From the NCBI RefSeq assembly GCF_900215245.1, contig NZ_LT907842.1:4154001-4218000 (forward strand): DNA of 64,000 bases, read 5' to 3'. Of this stretch, positions 1 to 8,695 are shown in pieces. A program made the position numbers and the translations under genes. The notes beneath the pieces are model-generated. The model did no database searches and was not told where the DNA came from. It worked only from the letters and a program-made list of their open reading frames with translations. Position 1 is the first letter of the stretch, and each line of letters opens with the position of its first letter. Origin of the DNA: Pseudomonas fluorescens. GTDB taxonomy: Bacteria; Pseudomonadota; Gammaproteobacteria; Pseudomonadales; Pseudomonadaceae.

Positions 1-1
1 A

Positions 2-1381
2 GCTGAAGAAGTGGTCAAGGGCGTTATCAACGGTAAGGTTAAAGGCGGCTTCACTGTCGACGTTAACGGCATCCGTGCGTTCCTGCCAGGTTCTTTGGTC
101 GACGTTCGTCCAGTGCGCGACACCACGCACCTGGAAGGCAAAGAACTCGAATTCAAGGTCATCAAACTCGACCAGAAGCGCAACAACGTTGTCGTTTCCC
201 GTCGCAGCGTCCTGGAAGCAGAGAACTCCGCCGAGCGTGAAGCTCTGCTGGAATCCCTGCAGGAAGGCCAACAAGTCAAAGGTATCGTCAAGAACCTCAC
301 CGATTACGGCGCATTCGTCGATCTGGGTGGCGTCGATGGCCTGCTGCACATTACCGACATGGCTTGGAAGCGTATCAAGCATCCTTCCGAAATCGTCAAC
401 GTTGGCGACGAGATCGATGTCAAGGTTCTGAAGTACGATCGTGAGCGCAACCGCGTTTCCCTGGGCTTGAAGCAGCTGGGCGAAGATCCATGGGTTGCTA
501 TCAAAGCACGTTACCCAGAAAGCACTCGCGTAACCGCGCGTGTTACCAACCTGACCGACTACGGCTGCTTCGCTGAGCTGGAAGAAGGCGTGGAAGGCCT
601 GGTACACGTTTCCGAAATGGACTGGACCAACAAAAACATCCACCCTTCGAAAGTCGTACAAGTCGGCGACGAAGTGGAAGTTATGGTTCTGGACATCGAC
701 GAAGAGCGTCGTCGTATCTCCCTGGGCATCAAGCAGTGCAAATCTAACCCATGGGAAGATTTCTCTGGCCAGTTCAACAAGGGCGATAAAATCTCCGGCA
801 CCATCAAGTCGATCACCGATTTCGGTATCTTCATTGGTCTGGACGGCGGCATCGACGGCCTGGTTCACCTGTCCGACATCTCCTGGAACGAAGTTGGCGA
901 AGAAGCTGTTCGTCGTTTCAAGAAGGGCGACGAGCTGGACACCGTTATCCTGTCGGTTGACCCAGAGCGCGAGCGCATCTCCCTGGGTATCAAGCAACTG
1001 GAAAGCGATCCGTTCTCCGAGTACGTTCAAGAGAACGACAAAGGCGCAATCGTTAAAGGCACTGTGAAAGAAGTTGACGCCAAAGGCGCCATCATCGTTC
1101 TGGCCGACGATATCGAAGCGACTCTGAAAGCCTCCGAAATCAGCCGTGACCGCGTTGAAGACGCGCGCAACGTTCTGAAAGAAGGCCAGGAAGTAGAAGC
1201 CAAGATCATCAGCGTTGACCGCAAGAGCCGCGTGATCCAACTCTCCATCAAGTCGAAAGACGAGATCGAAGAGAAAGAAGCAATCCAGAGCCTGCGCGAC
1301 AAGCCAGCGACCTCTGACATCGCTTCGGGTCCGACCACTCTGGGCGACCTGCTGCGTGCACAAATGGAAAAACAGAACTAA
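2..1381 (+). CDS. rpsA: 30S ribosomal protein S1 (5'-truncated by the window edge)
   Basis: Ribosomal protein S1 binds mRNA on the small subunit and helps initiation on structured messages. The window holds about 459 C-terminal residues; the start lies upstream, since the reading frame is open to base 2 and the first residues already lie inside an S1 repeat. Successive S1 (OB-fold) repeats are visible, each with the signature [10 protein letters not shown] / [10 protein letters not shown] / [10 protein letters not shown], followed by GxDGLxHxSD and a closing RISLGIKQ motif. The family is usually about 560 residues, so only the N-terminal hundred are missing. A strong terminator follows 17 bases after the stop. 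The next gene in the same direction is a small lipoprotein, then ihfB, the usual rpsA-ihfB order of gammaproteobacteria. Identity is certain. Confidence 0.98.
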   Translation, partial: AEEVVKGVINGKVKGGFTVDVNGIRAFLPGSLVDVRPVRDTTHLEGKELEFKVIKLDQKRNNVVVSRRSVLEAENSAEREALLESLQEGQQVKGIVKNLTDYGAFVDLGGVDGLLHITDMAWKRIKHPSEIVNVGDEIDVKVLKYDRERNRVSLGLKQLGEDPWVAIKARYPESTRVTARVTNLTDYGCFAELEEGVEGLVHVSEMDWTNKNIHPSKVVQVGDEVEVMVLDIDEERRRISLGIKQCKSNPWEDFSGQFNKGDKISGTIKSITDFGIFIGLDGGIDGLVHLSDISWNEVGEEAVRRFKKGDELDTVILSVDPERERISLGIKQLESDPFSEYVQENDKGAIVKGTVKEVDAKGAIIVLADDIEATLKASEISRDRVEDARNVLKEGQEVEAKIISVDRKSRVIQLSIKSKDEIEEKEAIQSLRDKPATSDIASGPTTLGDLLRAQMEKQN

Positions 1382-1397
1382 GTTCTGTCCGACCATT

Positions 1398-1427
1398 AAA
1401 AAGGGCGACTTCGGTCGCCCTTTTTTG
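1398..1427 (+). terminator. rho-independent terminator of rpsA
   Basis: GGGCGAC (1403-1409) pairs with GTCGCCC (1414-1420) around a TTCG tetraloop and is followed by six T. Flanking A-run and T-run could make it work in both directions. Confidence 0.92.
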
Positions 1428-1440
1428 TGCCTGAAATTCG

Positions 1441-1530
1441 TTGAATCAACAAATGAGAACCAAGCTGCGCAGCCGGGTGTCAGAACTGACTATAGTTCTT
1501 CATAAAAGCGCTGCAGCGTTGTTGATTCAA
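1441..1530. repeat. 12-bp inverted repeat bracketing the lipoprotein leader
   Basis: TTGAATCAACAA at 1441-1452 is repeated as its exact reverse complement at 1519-1530, 66 bases apart. Between them lies a shorter inverted repeat AGAACT/AGTTCT (1482-1487 and 1494-1499) containing a TATAGT that could be a -10 box. The right copy ends 11 bases before the lipoprotein ATG. It could be an operator pair or a transcript-folding element; no function is demonstrated. Confidence 0.5.
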
Positions 1531-1541
1531 TAAGGATTTAA

Positions 1542-1826
1542 ATGAACAGGCTTATCATTTTGCTCGCGGTCGTAATACTTGCTGGCTGCTCTGCCACCAG
1601 TGCCAAAACACACGCCAAGCGCGGCATTAGTGGCATTGAGATCGACTGCTCGGGCCTTGGCAGTAACTGGGATAAGTGCGAGAAACGCGCGGCTCGGGAA
1701 TGCAAGATGCAGGGCTACAAGGTCGTCACCCGATCCAGTGATGCCAAGGATGAAGAGGGCGACTACCTGTTCGGCTGGAACCCCGCCGGCGCTGTTACTC
1801 GCACCATGTTGGTGATCTGCAAATGA
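1542..1826 (+). CDS. small predicted lipoprotein, function unknown
   Basis: A 94-residue protein with a lipoprotein signal peptide: a short basic start (MNR), a hydrophobic stretch, and a lipobox ending LAGC, so Cys16 would be lipidated after processing by signal peptidase II. The mature part contains five cysteines in all with the lipidated one (others near CSGLGSNWDKCEKRAARECK and at the C-terminal ICK), suggesting disulfides in the periplasm. No catalytic motif is recognised. Start is the ATG preceded by AAGGA with usual spacing. It sits alone between the rpsA terminator and ihfB and has its own AT-rich upstream region, so it is probably a separate transcription unit. Confidence 0.8.
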   Translation: MNRLIILLAVVILAGCSATSAKTHAKRGISGIEIDCSGLGSNWDKCEKRAARECKMQGYKVVTRSSDAKDEEGDYLFGWNPAGAVTRTMLVICK

Positions 1827-1958
1827 GGCTGCCAAGCGTGGGTTGCGGGTGTCTGGCTATGCTGCAGATAAGTTGCTGGGTGGGCTGTTCAAATTCATCG
1901 AGTCATGCTAAAACCTTCGAAGCGCTTTTCCTAGCTGCTTGAAAAAGAAGGGAAAAAT

Positions 1959-2255
1959 ATGACGAAGTCGGAGTTGATCGAACGAATTGTCACCCATCAA
2001 GGGCTGCTTTCATCCAAGGATGTGGAGCTGGCTATCAAGACTATGCTCGAACAGATGTCCCAATGTCTGGCCACCGGAGACCGAATTGAGATCCGTGGGT
2101 TTGGCAGCTTCTCCTTGCACTATCGCGCACCGCGTGTAGGTCGTAACCCGAAGACCGGGCAATCCGTCAGCCTCGACGGTAAGTTTGTGCCTCACTTCAA
2201 GCCGGGCAAGGAGCTGCGTGATCGAGTGAACGAAGACGAAGAAGAAGGCGTCTGA
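1959..2255 (+). CDS. ihfB: integration host factor subunit beta
   Basis: IHF-beta pairs with IHF-alpha to bend DNA sharply at specific sites in promoters, origins and recombination sites. At 98 residues it has the normal family length. The DNA-binding arm motif GRNPKTG with its intercalating Pro64 is intact, preceded by the RGFGSFSL signature of HU/IHF proteins. The C-terminus has a short acidic extension (EDEEEG) seen in pseudomonads. A purine-rich AAGAAGGGAA just upstream serves as ribosome binding site. It is followed 24 bases later by the LapA-domain gene, a conserved neighbour. Confidence 0.97.
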   Translation: MTKSELIERIVTHQGLLSSKDVELAIKTMLEQMSQCLATGDRIEIRGFGSFSLHYRAPRVGRNPKTGQSVSLDGKFVPHFKPGKELRDRVNEDEEEGV

Positions 2256-2279
2256 GTCTTTTTGAAGTAGGAGAAAGTT

Positions 2280-2525
2280 ATGCGTGGGGTTAAGCGCGCT
2301 GTCCTGGTGCTGGTGGCATTGGTTATTGCACTGGTGGTTTTAGGCTTTGTGTTGGAAAACCAACAAAGCGTCTCCCTTTCGTTTTTCGGTTGGGGCACTG
2401 CGCAGATGCCCGTAGCGGTCTTTGTCGTGGCGGCGCTGATCATTGGCATGCTGATTGGTCCACTGCTCGGCGTTGGGATTTCGCGTAGCCGGCGGCAGAA
2501 ATCGAGCACAACGGGACGCATCTAG
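2280..2525 (+). CDS. LapA-domain (DUF1049) inner membrane protein
   Basis: An 81-residue protein with two hydrophobic helices (about residues 8-26 and 42-66) separated by ENQQSVSLSFFGW, a pattern diagnostic of the LapA/DUF1049 family (N-Q-x-V-x-L-x-F). In E. coli the homologue LapA works with LapB in control of lipopolysaccharide assembly; no lapB follows here. The C-terminal tail is basic (SRSRRQK), which by positive-inside reasoning faces the cytoplasm. It is probably cotranscribed with ihfB. Its place next to the O-antigen locus fits an envelope role, but a direct link is inference. Confidence 0.88.
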   Translation: MRGVKRAVLVLVALVIALVVLGFVLENQQSVSLSFFGWGTAQMPVAVFVVAALIIGMLIGPLLGVGISRSRRQKSSTTGRI

Positions 2526-3301
2526 TCGGGCACATTTGCGAGGGTGTCTTGATGAGTGCCGAGCCTGCTGGCTCTATGGAGTGGCAAGCCAGTCTTCTGG
2601 TGTTTTCGCCATTCCGATCGTCCTCGCTTGCAGCGACCTGCTCTTGAATGCGTATAAGTTGTGCCGCGCAAATTTGTTATAGATATCGTTTCCAGGACTC
2701 TCCAGCCATACCTGGCGCTATTCGAGCTCTGCTCCCTCCGTCTCTCCCGCCTCTGCACGCTGCCCTCATAGCGGCTCAATCAAAGAAATCCGTTGATTCC
2801 TTAGCGCAAATCGTCGCCGTGTTGCTCGGTGTTTAAAGCGATTTCAATATGTAAAACAAGTCACGTGTTGCACTGCCCAGCGACAAGTGGGCTTTAGCAA
2901 TGCGCTATTACTTAATCAAGTATCGCTCAAGTTGCCGCCTGATAAAGCTTAAATAGTTGTGCTCATCTATCGTGTCTGGCGCTATCGAGCATGCGTTTTG
3001 ATCGAGCCATTATCGATAATAAGTTTGTGAGCTATGCAACTAATTTTAAGCGCAGGAGATTGCTGAGTTACTTGCCGTATATGGCAGATCAGAATCATTG
3101 CGATAACCCATGAGCGCGTAAAAGCGCTTTGATCGTTCAGTTTTGTTGAATTGGAGAGTGAGCGCTGTATCATCTAGGGCCCCCGCATGTCCTTGATAGC
3201 ACGGCGTAGCTGCCGACATCCGCGGGTTTCTTTTTTGTAGTAGTCGCCTAGGCGAAAACGAATCAACCACCCGGCTCGAGGGTGAGTAGCCCGTAAGGTG
3301 T

Positions 3302-3327
3302 GAGCCAAAGACCAGGCTGCTTGGCTC
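3302..3327 (+). other. hairpin in the O-antigen leader
   Basis: GAGCCAA (3302-3308) pairs perfectly with TTGGCTC (3321-3327) across a 12-base loop. It lies 34 bases before the ops-like element. There is no T-run, so it is not an obvious terminator. Confidence 0.6.
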
Positions 3328-3335
3328 CAGCGGTT

Positions 3336-3371
3336 ACAGCATCGAACCCTGGGTGCTGTCCCGGTAGCGTA
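3336..3371 (+). promoter_or_regulatory. ops / JUMPstart-like element with adjacent hairpin
   Basis: CCGGTAGCGT at 3361-3370 matches the GGCGGTAGCGT core of the ops element (CGGTAGCGT is identical) that recruits the NusG paralogue RfaH in enterobacterial surface polysaccharide operons. It is followed by the T-rich ATTTTGT. Immediately upstream ACAGCA (3336-3341) pairs with TGCTGT (3354-3359). The position, on the coding strand in a long leader about 240 bases before the first gene, is typical of JUMPstart sequences. That RfaH acts here is inference. Confidence 0.6.
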
Positions 3372-3608
3372 TTTTGTAGGAAAAGGTTTACGTAAAATTC
3401 CACTGGGGTGACAGGAAAAATCTGAATGGTGAAGGACGTGTTTCAGACATGATTATGTTTAAACCTAAAGCGCGTTATTCTTTCCGCCCCGTCTCTAACC
3501 GTTAGCAGTGAGGGTGTGGCAGGGAAGCTCTCCTCTACGAAAAAGTGGCGCAGAAGCCGACTTTGCCCCAGGCACCTAATAACGTAGCACCGAAGCCAGG
3601 TAATTTTG

Positions 3609-4739
3609 ATGATTCAATTTCTCGATCTAAAATCATTGAACAAGACACTCCGTGAAGAGCTGGTGGACGCTGCCACACGTGTCATTGACTCGGGTTGGTA
3701 TATTCAGGGCGAGCACCTCAAGCGGTTCGAGGAAGAGTTCGCCGCCTACACGGGCGCGAGCCGCTGTGTTGGCGTAGCCAACGGGCTGGATGCTCTGACA
3801 TTGACGATTCGCGCTTGGAAAGCGCTGGGAAAGCTCAAGGATCACGATGAGGTGATTGTCCCAGCTAATACTTATATCGCGACACTGTTGGCCGTCACGG
3901 AAAATAATCTAAAACCGATTTTGGTCGAGCCTGACGAGGATACCTATAACCTTTGCCCCAAGAACGTTGAGCGCGCGCTGACAGAAAAAACTCGATTGAT
4001 CCTGCCGGTCCATCTCTATGGGCAGTTGGCCGATATGCCCGCAATCAACGCAATCGCCAAGCGTGAGAATCTGCTGGTGCTGGAAGACTCTGCTCAGGCG
4101 CATGGCGCTCAGATCGAGGGTAAGTGTGCGGGTAACTGGGGGGATGCATCAGGGTTCAGCTTCTACCCAGGTAAAAACCTGGGGGCGTTGGGTGATGCCG
4201 GGGCCATTACTTCCAGTGATGCTGACTTGGTCAGCATGATTCAGGCATTACGAAACTACGGTTCACATGAAAAGTACAAAAACCTCGTCCAGGGCGTGAA
4301 TAGCCGGCTGGATGAGATTCAAGCTGCCATGTTGAGTGTCAAACTCAAATACCTGGAGGCCCAGACCGAAGCGCGTCGACGTGTGGCGGCCACTTATATG
4401 GCCGGAATAAACAACCCTTCGATCAAGCTGCCCTTGGGCGGTGACGTTGACGTGATGAGCCACACCGCACATGTTTGGCACCTGTTTGTCGTGCGCTCTG
4501 AGCAGCGTGAAAAGCTGCAATCTCATCTTACTGCGTCCGGCGTTCAAACATTAATTCATTACCCGATCCCGCCTCATCAGCAACAGGCCTATGTGGGTGC
4601 TGATTTTTATAATAAATCGTTTCCCCTTACCGAGCGTATTCATCAGGAAGTCTTGAGCCTGCCGATGAGCCCGGTCATGACGGATGCCGAGATGCAGGGT
4701 GTTATTGAAGCCTGTAACAGCTTTTCTGCAGAAGCCTGA
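3609..4739 (+). CDS. DegT/DnrJ/EryC1-family nucleotide-sugar aminotransferase
   Basis: A PLP-dependent enzyme that transfers an amino group, usually from glutamate, to a keto group of a nucleotide-linked deoxysugar. The 376 residues start with FLDLK, as in FdtB/QdtB-type 3-aminotransferases, and carry VANGLDAL (cofactor phosphate site, about residues 56-63), VPANTYIAT (84-92), EDSAQAHG (159-166) and the PLP lysine K189 within [15 protein letters not shown]. The start is ATG 3609; the TTG one codon earlier lacks better support. FdtB/QdtB act on dTDP-3-keto-6-deoxyhexose, but the 3,4-ketoisomerase that would supply this is not in the window, so a 4-aminotransferase role (WecE type) cannot be excluded. 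The flippase gene begins three bases after its stop. Confidence 0.88.
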   Translation: MIQFLDLKSLNKTLREELVDAATRVIDSGWYIQGEHLKRFEEEFAAYTGASRCVGVANGLDALTLTIRAWKALGKLKDHDEVIVPANTYIATLLAVTENNLKPILVEPDEDTYNLCPKNVERALTEKTRLILPVHLYGQLADMPAINAIAKRENLLVLEDSAQAHGAQIEGKCAGNWGDASGFSFYPGKNLGALGDAGAITSSDADLVSMIQALRNYGSHEKYKNLVQGVNSRLDEIQAAMLSVKLKYLEAQTEARRRVAATYMAGINNPSIKLPLGGDVDVMSHTAHVWHLFVVRSEQREKLQSHLTASGVQTLIHYPIPPHQQQAYVGADFYNKSFPLTERIHQEVLSLPMSPVMTDAEMQGVIEACNSFSAEA

Positions 4740-4741
4740 AT

Positions 4742-6001
4742 ATGACACTGCTTAAAACAAGCTTTCTCAACGGCATTGCTGTAGTGATTAAAATGCTCAC
4801 CTTGTTGGGCATCAATAAAATGTTGGCCATCTATGTGGGGCCCTCTGGATACGCAGCGCTGGGCCAGTTCCAAAACGCAGTGCAGATGGTGACCACCTTC
4901 TCAACGGGCGCCATCAGTACCGGCGTGACAAAATACACCGCTGAATATCAAGACGATGAGGGCGCGCAGCACCGCGTATGGCGCACGGCGGGTACGATTG
5001 CTTGTGTTGGCTCCGTGTTGACTTCCATCCTTATTATTCTATTCAGTAAACCCCTGGCGGTATGGTGTTTTAACGACGAATCGCTCTACAGCGTTTTCAT
5101 CTGGTGCGCGGCTACGCTTATCTTTTTTTCATTCAATACACTGCTGCTTGCGATCCTTAACGGCAAAAAGGAAATCAATCGATACATTCTCGCAAACATC
5201 GGAGGAAGCGTTCTTTCGCTTTTAGTCATTATCGTCATGGTGACTCAGTTTGGCTTGTACGGCGCACTGATTTCGTTGGTGTTGTATCAGTCAATCGCTT
5301 TTTTTGTGACATGCCTGCTGTGCTACAGAACACCGTGGTTTCGTTTGTCGAATCTGTTTGGAAAACTGGATAAACAAGTCGCGATAAATTTGACCAAATT
5401 TACTGCAATGGCGCTCACGACAGCGGCCTGCGTGCCGGTTAGTCATATCCTGGTGCGGAACTATCTGGGCTCGGAATTTGGCTGGGAAACAGCGGGGTAC
5501 TGGGAGGCCATGTGGCGTTTAAGTACGGCTTATCTATTGCTGGTGACCACAACGCTCGGGTTGTATTTTTTACCCAAGTTGTCCGAGTTGGTCGACCCTC
5601 AGGAGATTAAGAGAGAGATTGTCCAAGGCTACAAATTGATTTTGCCTGTTGCCATGGTCTGTGGTTTGGTTATCTATATTTTAAGAGATTTCATAATCGG
5701 TCTGCTGTTCACCGGCGCGTTTAGCCCGATGAGAGACTTTTTTGCCTGGCAGATGCTCGGTGACACGCTGAAGATTGCCAGTTGGATACTTGCCTACCTG
5801 ATGTTGGGCAAGGCAATGGTGAAGATGTATATCCTTACGGAAGTGTTTTTTTCACTCGGGTTCTACCTGTTGACCGTCGCACTGACGAAGGTAGGCGGCC
5901 CTGTCGGGGTGACGTGGGCACATGCGCTTAACTACGGGGTGTACTGGCTAGTCATGTATTTTCTTATTTACAGAAAATTAAATAAAAATAACGCTGGGTG
6001 A
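4742..6001 (+). CDS. wzx: O-antigen flippase of the WzxE type
   Basis: Integral inner membrane protein of 419 residues with about 12 hydrophobic helices, expected to flip the undecaprenyl-pyrophosphate-linked repeat unit to the periplasm. It reads like WzxE of enterobacterial common antigen: GVTKYTAEY near residue 60, YGALISLVLYQS, LTKFTAMALTTAACVPVSHILVRN with an RNxLGSEFGWETAGYWEAM motif, YFLPKLSEL, and a late FFAWQMLGDTLKIASW. In E. coli wzxE also directly follows an aminotransferase gene (wecE), the same order as here. The start ATG lies three bases after the preceding stop, implying translational coupling. The gene is richer in A and T than rpsA or wbpM. Confidence 0.87.
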   Translation: MTLLKTSFLNGIAVVIKMLTLLGINKMLAIYVGPSGYAALGQFQNAVQMVTTFSTGAISTGVTKYTAEYQDDEGAQHRVWRTAGTIACVGSVLTSILIILFSKPLAVWCFNDESLYSVFIWCAATLIFFSFNTLLLAILNGKKEINRYILANIGGSVLSLLVIIVMVTQFGLYGALISLVLYQSIAFFVTCLLCYRTPWFRLSNLFGKLDKQVAINLTKFTAMALTTAACVPVSHILVRNYLGSEFGWETAGYWEAMWRLSTAYLLLVTTTLGLYFLPKLSELVDPQEIKREIVQGYKLILPVAMVCGLVIYILRDFIIGLLFTGAFSPMRDFFAWQMLGDTLKIASWILAYLMLGKAMVKMYILTEVFFSLGFYLLTVALTKVGGPVGVTWAHALNYGVYWLVMYFLIYRKLNKNNAG

Positions 6002-6014
6002 GGACGTTTTGACC

Positions 6015-7463
6015 ATGAGTGGCTTGCTATCTTCAATCCGCGACCTGATTTTAGCGCAAGAAGACGTTAACAAGAGTCTCGAATTGTCTGAGGTGTATGG
6101 GGCAATACTCTGGGCGGTTGATAAAGGTATTTATGACGACCCCGAGCTTGAAGACCTGTTAACCGCGCGGTGCACGGATGTATTGCCAAACAATAGTGGT
6201 CACACGCCTTCAAAAGATTGTATTCATCTGATTTCTGAGCCCTATCTGATCGGTGGTCATACTCGACTGATGGAGCAGCTTTCCACGATGCACCGGGAAA
6301 AACCGGATCTGCTGATAACTCGGCAAAGTGATGAGAAAGCGATTGAGCGTACCCGCGGGTTTTTTGACACGTGTACGGTTATAGGCGCTTATACACCTCT
6401 GGAGAAAATCGCTGCAATCGTAGAATCGCTTAAATCGTACCGTCGGATTGTTTTGCATATTCATCCGGATGACATGATTTCTGTTATTGCGTGCAAAATA
6501 GTGAAGAGTTTTACCCAGGCTAAGGTCTTTTTCGTCAATCACGCAGATCACGTGTTCACCTACGGCAGTTCGGTGGCGGACGTGTACTTTGAACTTAGTA
6601 CATTCGGTCGACGCCGGGATATGAAGAAGACAATCAGCGGGCAGAAGTCGTTTCTGGGGATTCCGCTGACAAGTACCCTCGTCACAAAGACTCACCGCTT
6701 GCCTGGCAAACAGGATGCGTTAAATTTTTTCAGCGCAGCATCTCCATTCAAGTTTAAGCCGGTCAAGCACTATGATCTGAGACCCGCCATTCACAGAGTG
6801 CTTTCTGAATTTAAACACTCGACATTCTGGATTGTCGGCGCCAGTCCGCTTACAAATTTCTGGTGGTGGCCGTTAAAGCTCAGGTACTGGAGCCGATTCA
6901 AGATATTATCGTCTGTGCCCTACGAAAGTTATTTAAAGCTTTTAGAATCAGCGGATTTTTACGTTGATAGTTATCCTACCCCGGGGGGAACCGCGTTTGC
7001 GGAGCAACTCTTTAAAGGCCGTCGGTGTGTTGGGCTGCGCGCCCCCGTACAAGGTTATTCGCCTGCGGATAATTTAAAAGATGAAAGTGTCGATGATTTT
7101 ATTGCGAGCATTCTACATTGCCAGAACGGTAGCGAAATTATACAGTCGGTGTTGGCCGTTAATGGCTATGAGGCAGTTAAATCCCGTTATCAAGCGTGCC
7201 TGTATGACGGCGCTATGTGTGCGAATGAGATGGAGGCGTACGTCACATGGACTGGGGATATAGCCGTCTACCAGCAGGCGGGGAAAATAACCACGGCGAT
7301 TCCACCGGCGGTCGTGTCTAGATTAATTGATTTTGATAAGCGTTTTTTACCGGCATTGTTTTTTGAACTCAGTGCCACACAAAAAGTTAAGGTTGCCCTC
7401 AAATTAGCTTGTTTGAAGCTTAAAAGGCAGGGTGGCAAAAAAAATAGGCCGGGTAAAGTATGA
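6015..7463 (+). CDS. putative glycosyltransferase of unassigned family
   Basis: About 482 residues, soluble, with no membrane segment. Features point to a GT-B glycosyltransferase: an early loop GGHTRLMEQL (contact of the first Rossmann domain with acceptor or donor), HIHPDD and VNHADHVF in the N-terminal half, and late in the protein DSYPTPGGTAFAEQLFKGR, where a GGTAxxE segment resembles the donor-phosphate-binding region of GT-B enzymes. I cannot place it in a numbered family. TTG 6009 and ATG 6015 are both possible starts; AGGACG at 6001-6006 suits either. It lies between wzx and wzy and its stop overlaps the wzy start (ATGA), so it almost certainly acts in the same pathway. Base composition is AT-rich. 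Confidence 0.65.
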   Translation: MSGLLSSIRDLILAQEDVNKSLELSEVYGAILWAVDKGIYDDPELEDLLTARCTDVLPNNSGHTPSKDCIHLISEPYLIGGHTRLMEQLSTMHREKPDLLITRQSDEKAIERTRGFFDTCTVIGAYTPLEKIAAIVESLKSYRRIVLHIHPDDMISVIACKIVKSFTQAKVFFVNHADHVFTYGSSVADVYFELSTFGRRRDMKKTISGQKSFLGIPLTSTLVTKTHRLPGKQDALNFFSAASPFKFKPVKHYDLRPAIHRVLSEFKHSTFWIVGASPLTNFWWWPLKLRYWSRFKILSSVPYESYLKLLESADFYVDSYPTPGGTAFAEQLFKGRRCVGLRAPVQGYSPADNLKDESVDDFIASILHCQNGSEIIQSVLAVNGYEAVKSRYQACLYDGAMCANEMEAYVTWTGDIAVYQQAGKITTAIPPAVVSRLIDFDKRFLPALFFELSATQKVKVALKLACLKLKRQGGKKNRPGKV

Positions 7464-8695
7464 GTGCGTTAGGCCTGCGCTTTTTTTTAATAATGCTGAT
7501 GCTGTCAGATTACGTTATTTTAACGCTCCACGCTCCCAGCGTTGTGGGCGCTTGGCGTGAAGGCGCCGCACTGCTTTATATTTTATTAATGGTGTTGATT
7601 GCATTTTTTTATGCGGGTACTCGCTTTACGCTTCCGAGTAGATATAAAACGCCGTTGCTGTTGGTTTTATTCTTTTTAGTGTTCTATTGCGTGTGCGGTG
7701 ATTTTACAGAGGCGTCCTTTCGGATGTTTCGATCATTTGCTATGCCGGTGCTCTTTGCATTGACGGTGAATGCGGTGTGTATGGGGTTAACGCTTGAGAC
7801 TAAGTTGCGTGTTATATTTTCTACACTGGTGGTGATGACTTTTATTTCAGGCGGGTATGCGTTGTATCAATATCAGACGATCAGTGACCCGGAGCAGTTC
7901 TGGTACTGGCCGTTGCTGTCTGAGAAAGGATTTACATTGGAGACCTATAACTCCATGAGGGACGGCAATCCCAGGATGTCCGGATTTTTTACCGGTACTC
8001 TGGAGTTTTCAGCATTTATTTTGAATACCGCACTGTTTACGCTGTGCCTGCTTGCGCAGACGATCAGGAAAAGATCTTACGATTCAAGGTTTTTTTTATA
8101 TACGGTGGTCGCAATTTTTTCGACCGTGCTGATCATTTATGGATCGGTGAGAACCTCTGCTATTGGCATGATATCGGCCGTCCTCTTCCTGGCGGTCTTA
8201 CAGTTGTTTCGCCGAAAGCTATTCATCAGTTTGCTAGGGTATGGTTATTTCCTGTCGGTGACGGGTTCTATATTTTTATACCTCGCGCTGGGGTATACGG
8301 AGGATCTGTCGGCTCTTGACAGGGTTCGTCAATGGTATGTGGTTCTTGGATCCCTTAACACGATGCCGCTTGGCTTGGGGTTCGGAGCGATCGGGCCGGG
8401 GCAGTTGCACTGGTTTGATTCGCTGTGGCTGAATCTTCTCGCATCCTCGGGTTATCTGGGGGTGGCGATCATGATGGGGTTGATCTGCTTTTACAGTAAG
8501 GTCGTCGCGATCACTCAAGCGATGCGTGTTGGCGGTGATGTGTTCATGAGGGGAGTGGCCGATTACCTGGTCATCAGTTATCCATTTTTTCTGAGCAGCT
8601 TTTTTTTCCAGTCTTACACTAACAGTGTTGTGCTGTATCTTTTTGCGCTAATTATAGTGGTGGTAATCGATGAGTCTAAATATCGTGCACGCTAA
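7460..8695 (+). CDS. wzy: Wzy-like O-antigen polymerase
   Basis: A 411-residue polytopic membrane protein with about 11 hydrophobic segments. A larger hydrophilic stretch (about residues 135-175, ending NPRMSGFFTGTLEFSAF) matches the periplasmic loop of the O-antigen ligase/polymerase superfamily, and a GFGAIGPGQ motif lies in a second loop near residue 310. The location beside wzx and the absence of another polymerase candidate support Wzy rather than the WaaL ligase, which in pseudomonads lies elsewhere. The ATG overlaps the preceding TGA. Wzy sequences diverge strongly between serotypes, so the substrate cannot be read. Confidence 0.78.
   Translation: MSALGLRFFLIMLMLSDYVILTLHAPSVVGAWREGAALLYILLMVLIAFFYAGTRFTLPSRYKTPLLLVLFFLVFYCVCGDFTEASFRMFRSFAMPVLFALTVNAVCMGLTLETKLRVIFSTLVVMTFISGGYALYQYQTISDPEQFWYWPLLSEKGFTLETYNSMRDGNPRMSGFFTGTLEFSAFILNTALFTLCLLAQTIRKRSYDSRFFLYTVVAIFSTVLIIYGSVRTSAIGMISAVLFLAVLQLFRRKLFISLLGYGYFLSVTGSIFLYLALGYTEDLSALDRVRQWYVVLGSLNTMPLGLGFGAIGPGQLHWFDSLWLNLLASSGYLGVAIMMGLICFYSKVVAITQAMRVGGDVFMRGVADYLVISYPFFLSSFFFQSYTNSVVLYLFALIIVVVIDESKYRAR

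Larger units (their letters stand above)
2526..3608. other. gene-free leader of the O-antigen cluster (about 1.08 kb)
   Basis: No open frame here has codon use, a ribosome binding site or similarity that I can support; frames such as 2648-2836 and 2522-2779 (complement) read as low-complexity noise. In related pseudomonads a wzz chain-length gene often occupies this place, but none is seen. The segment is AT-rich from about 2830 on. Its last 300 bases hold a perfect hairpin (3302-3327), a second hairpin (3336-3359) and an ops-like sequence (3361-3370). It most likely holds the cluster promoter and a long untranslated leader. Confidence 0.7.

Noticed and set aside
2648..2836. Open frame in the O-antigen leader (and 2522-2779 on the complement)
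   Set aside because: Low-complexity translation, no ribosome binding site, no similarity; read as noise.
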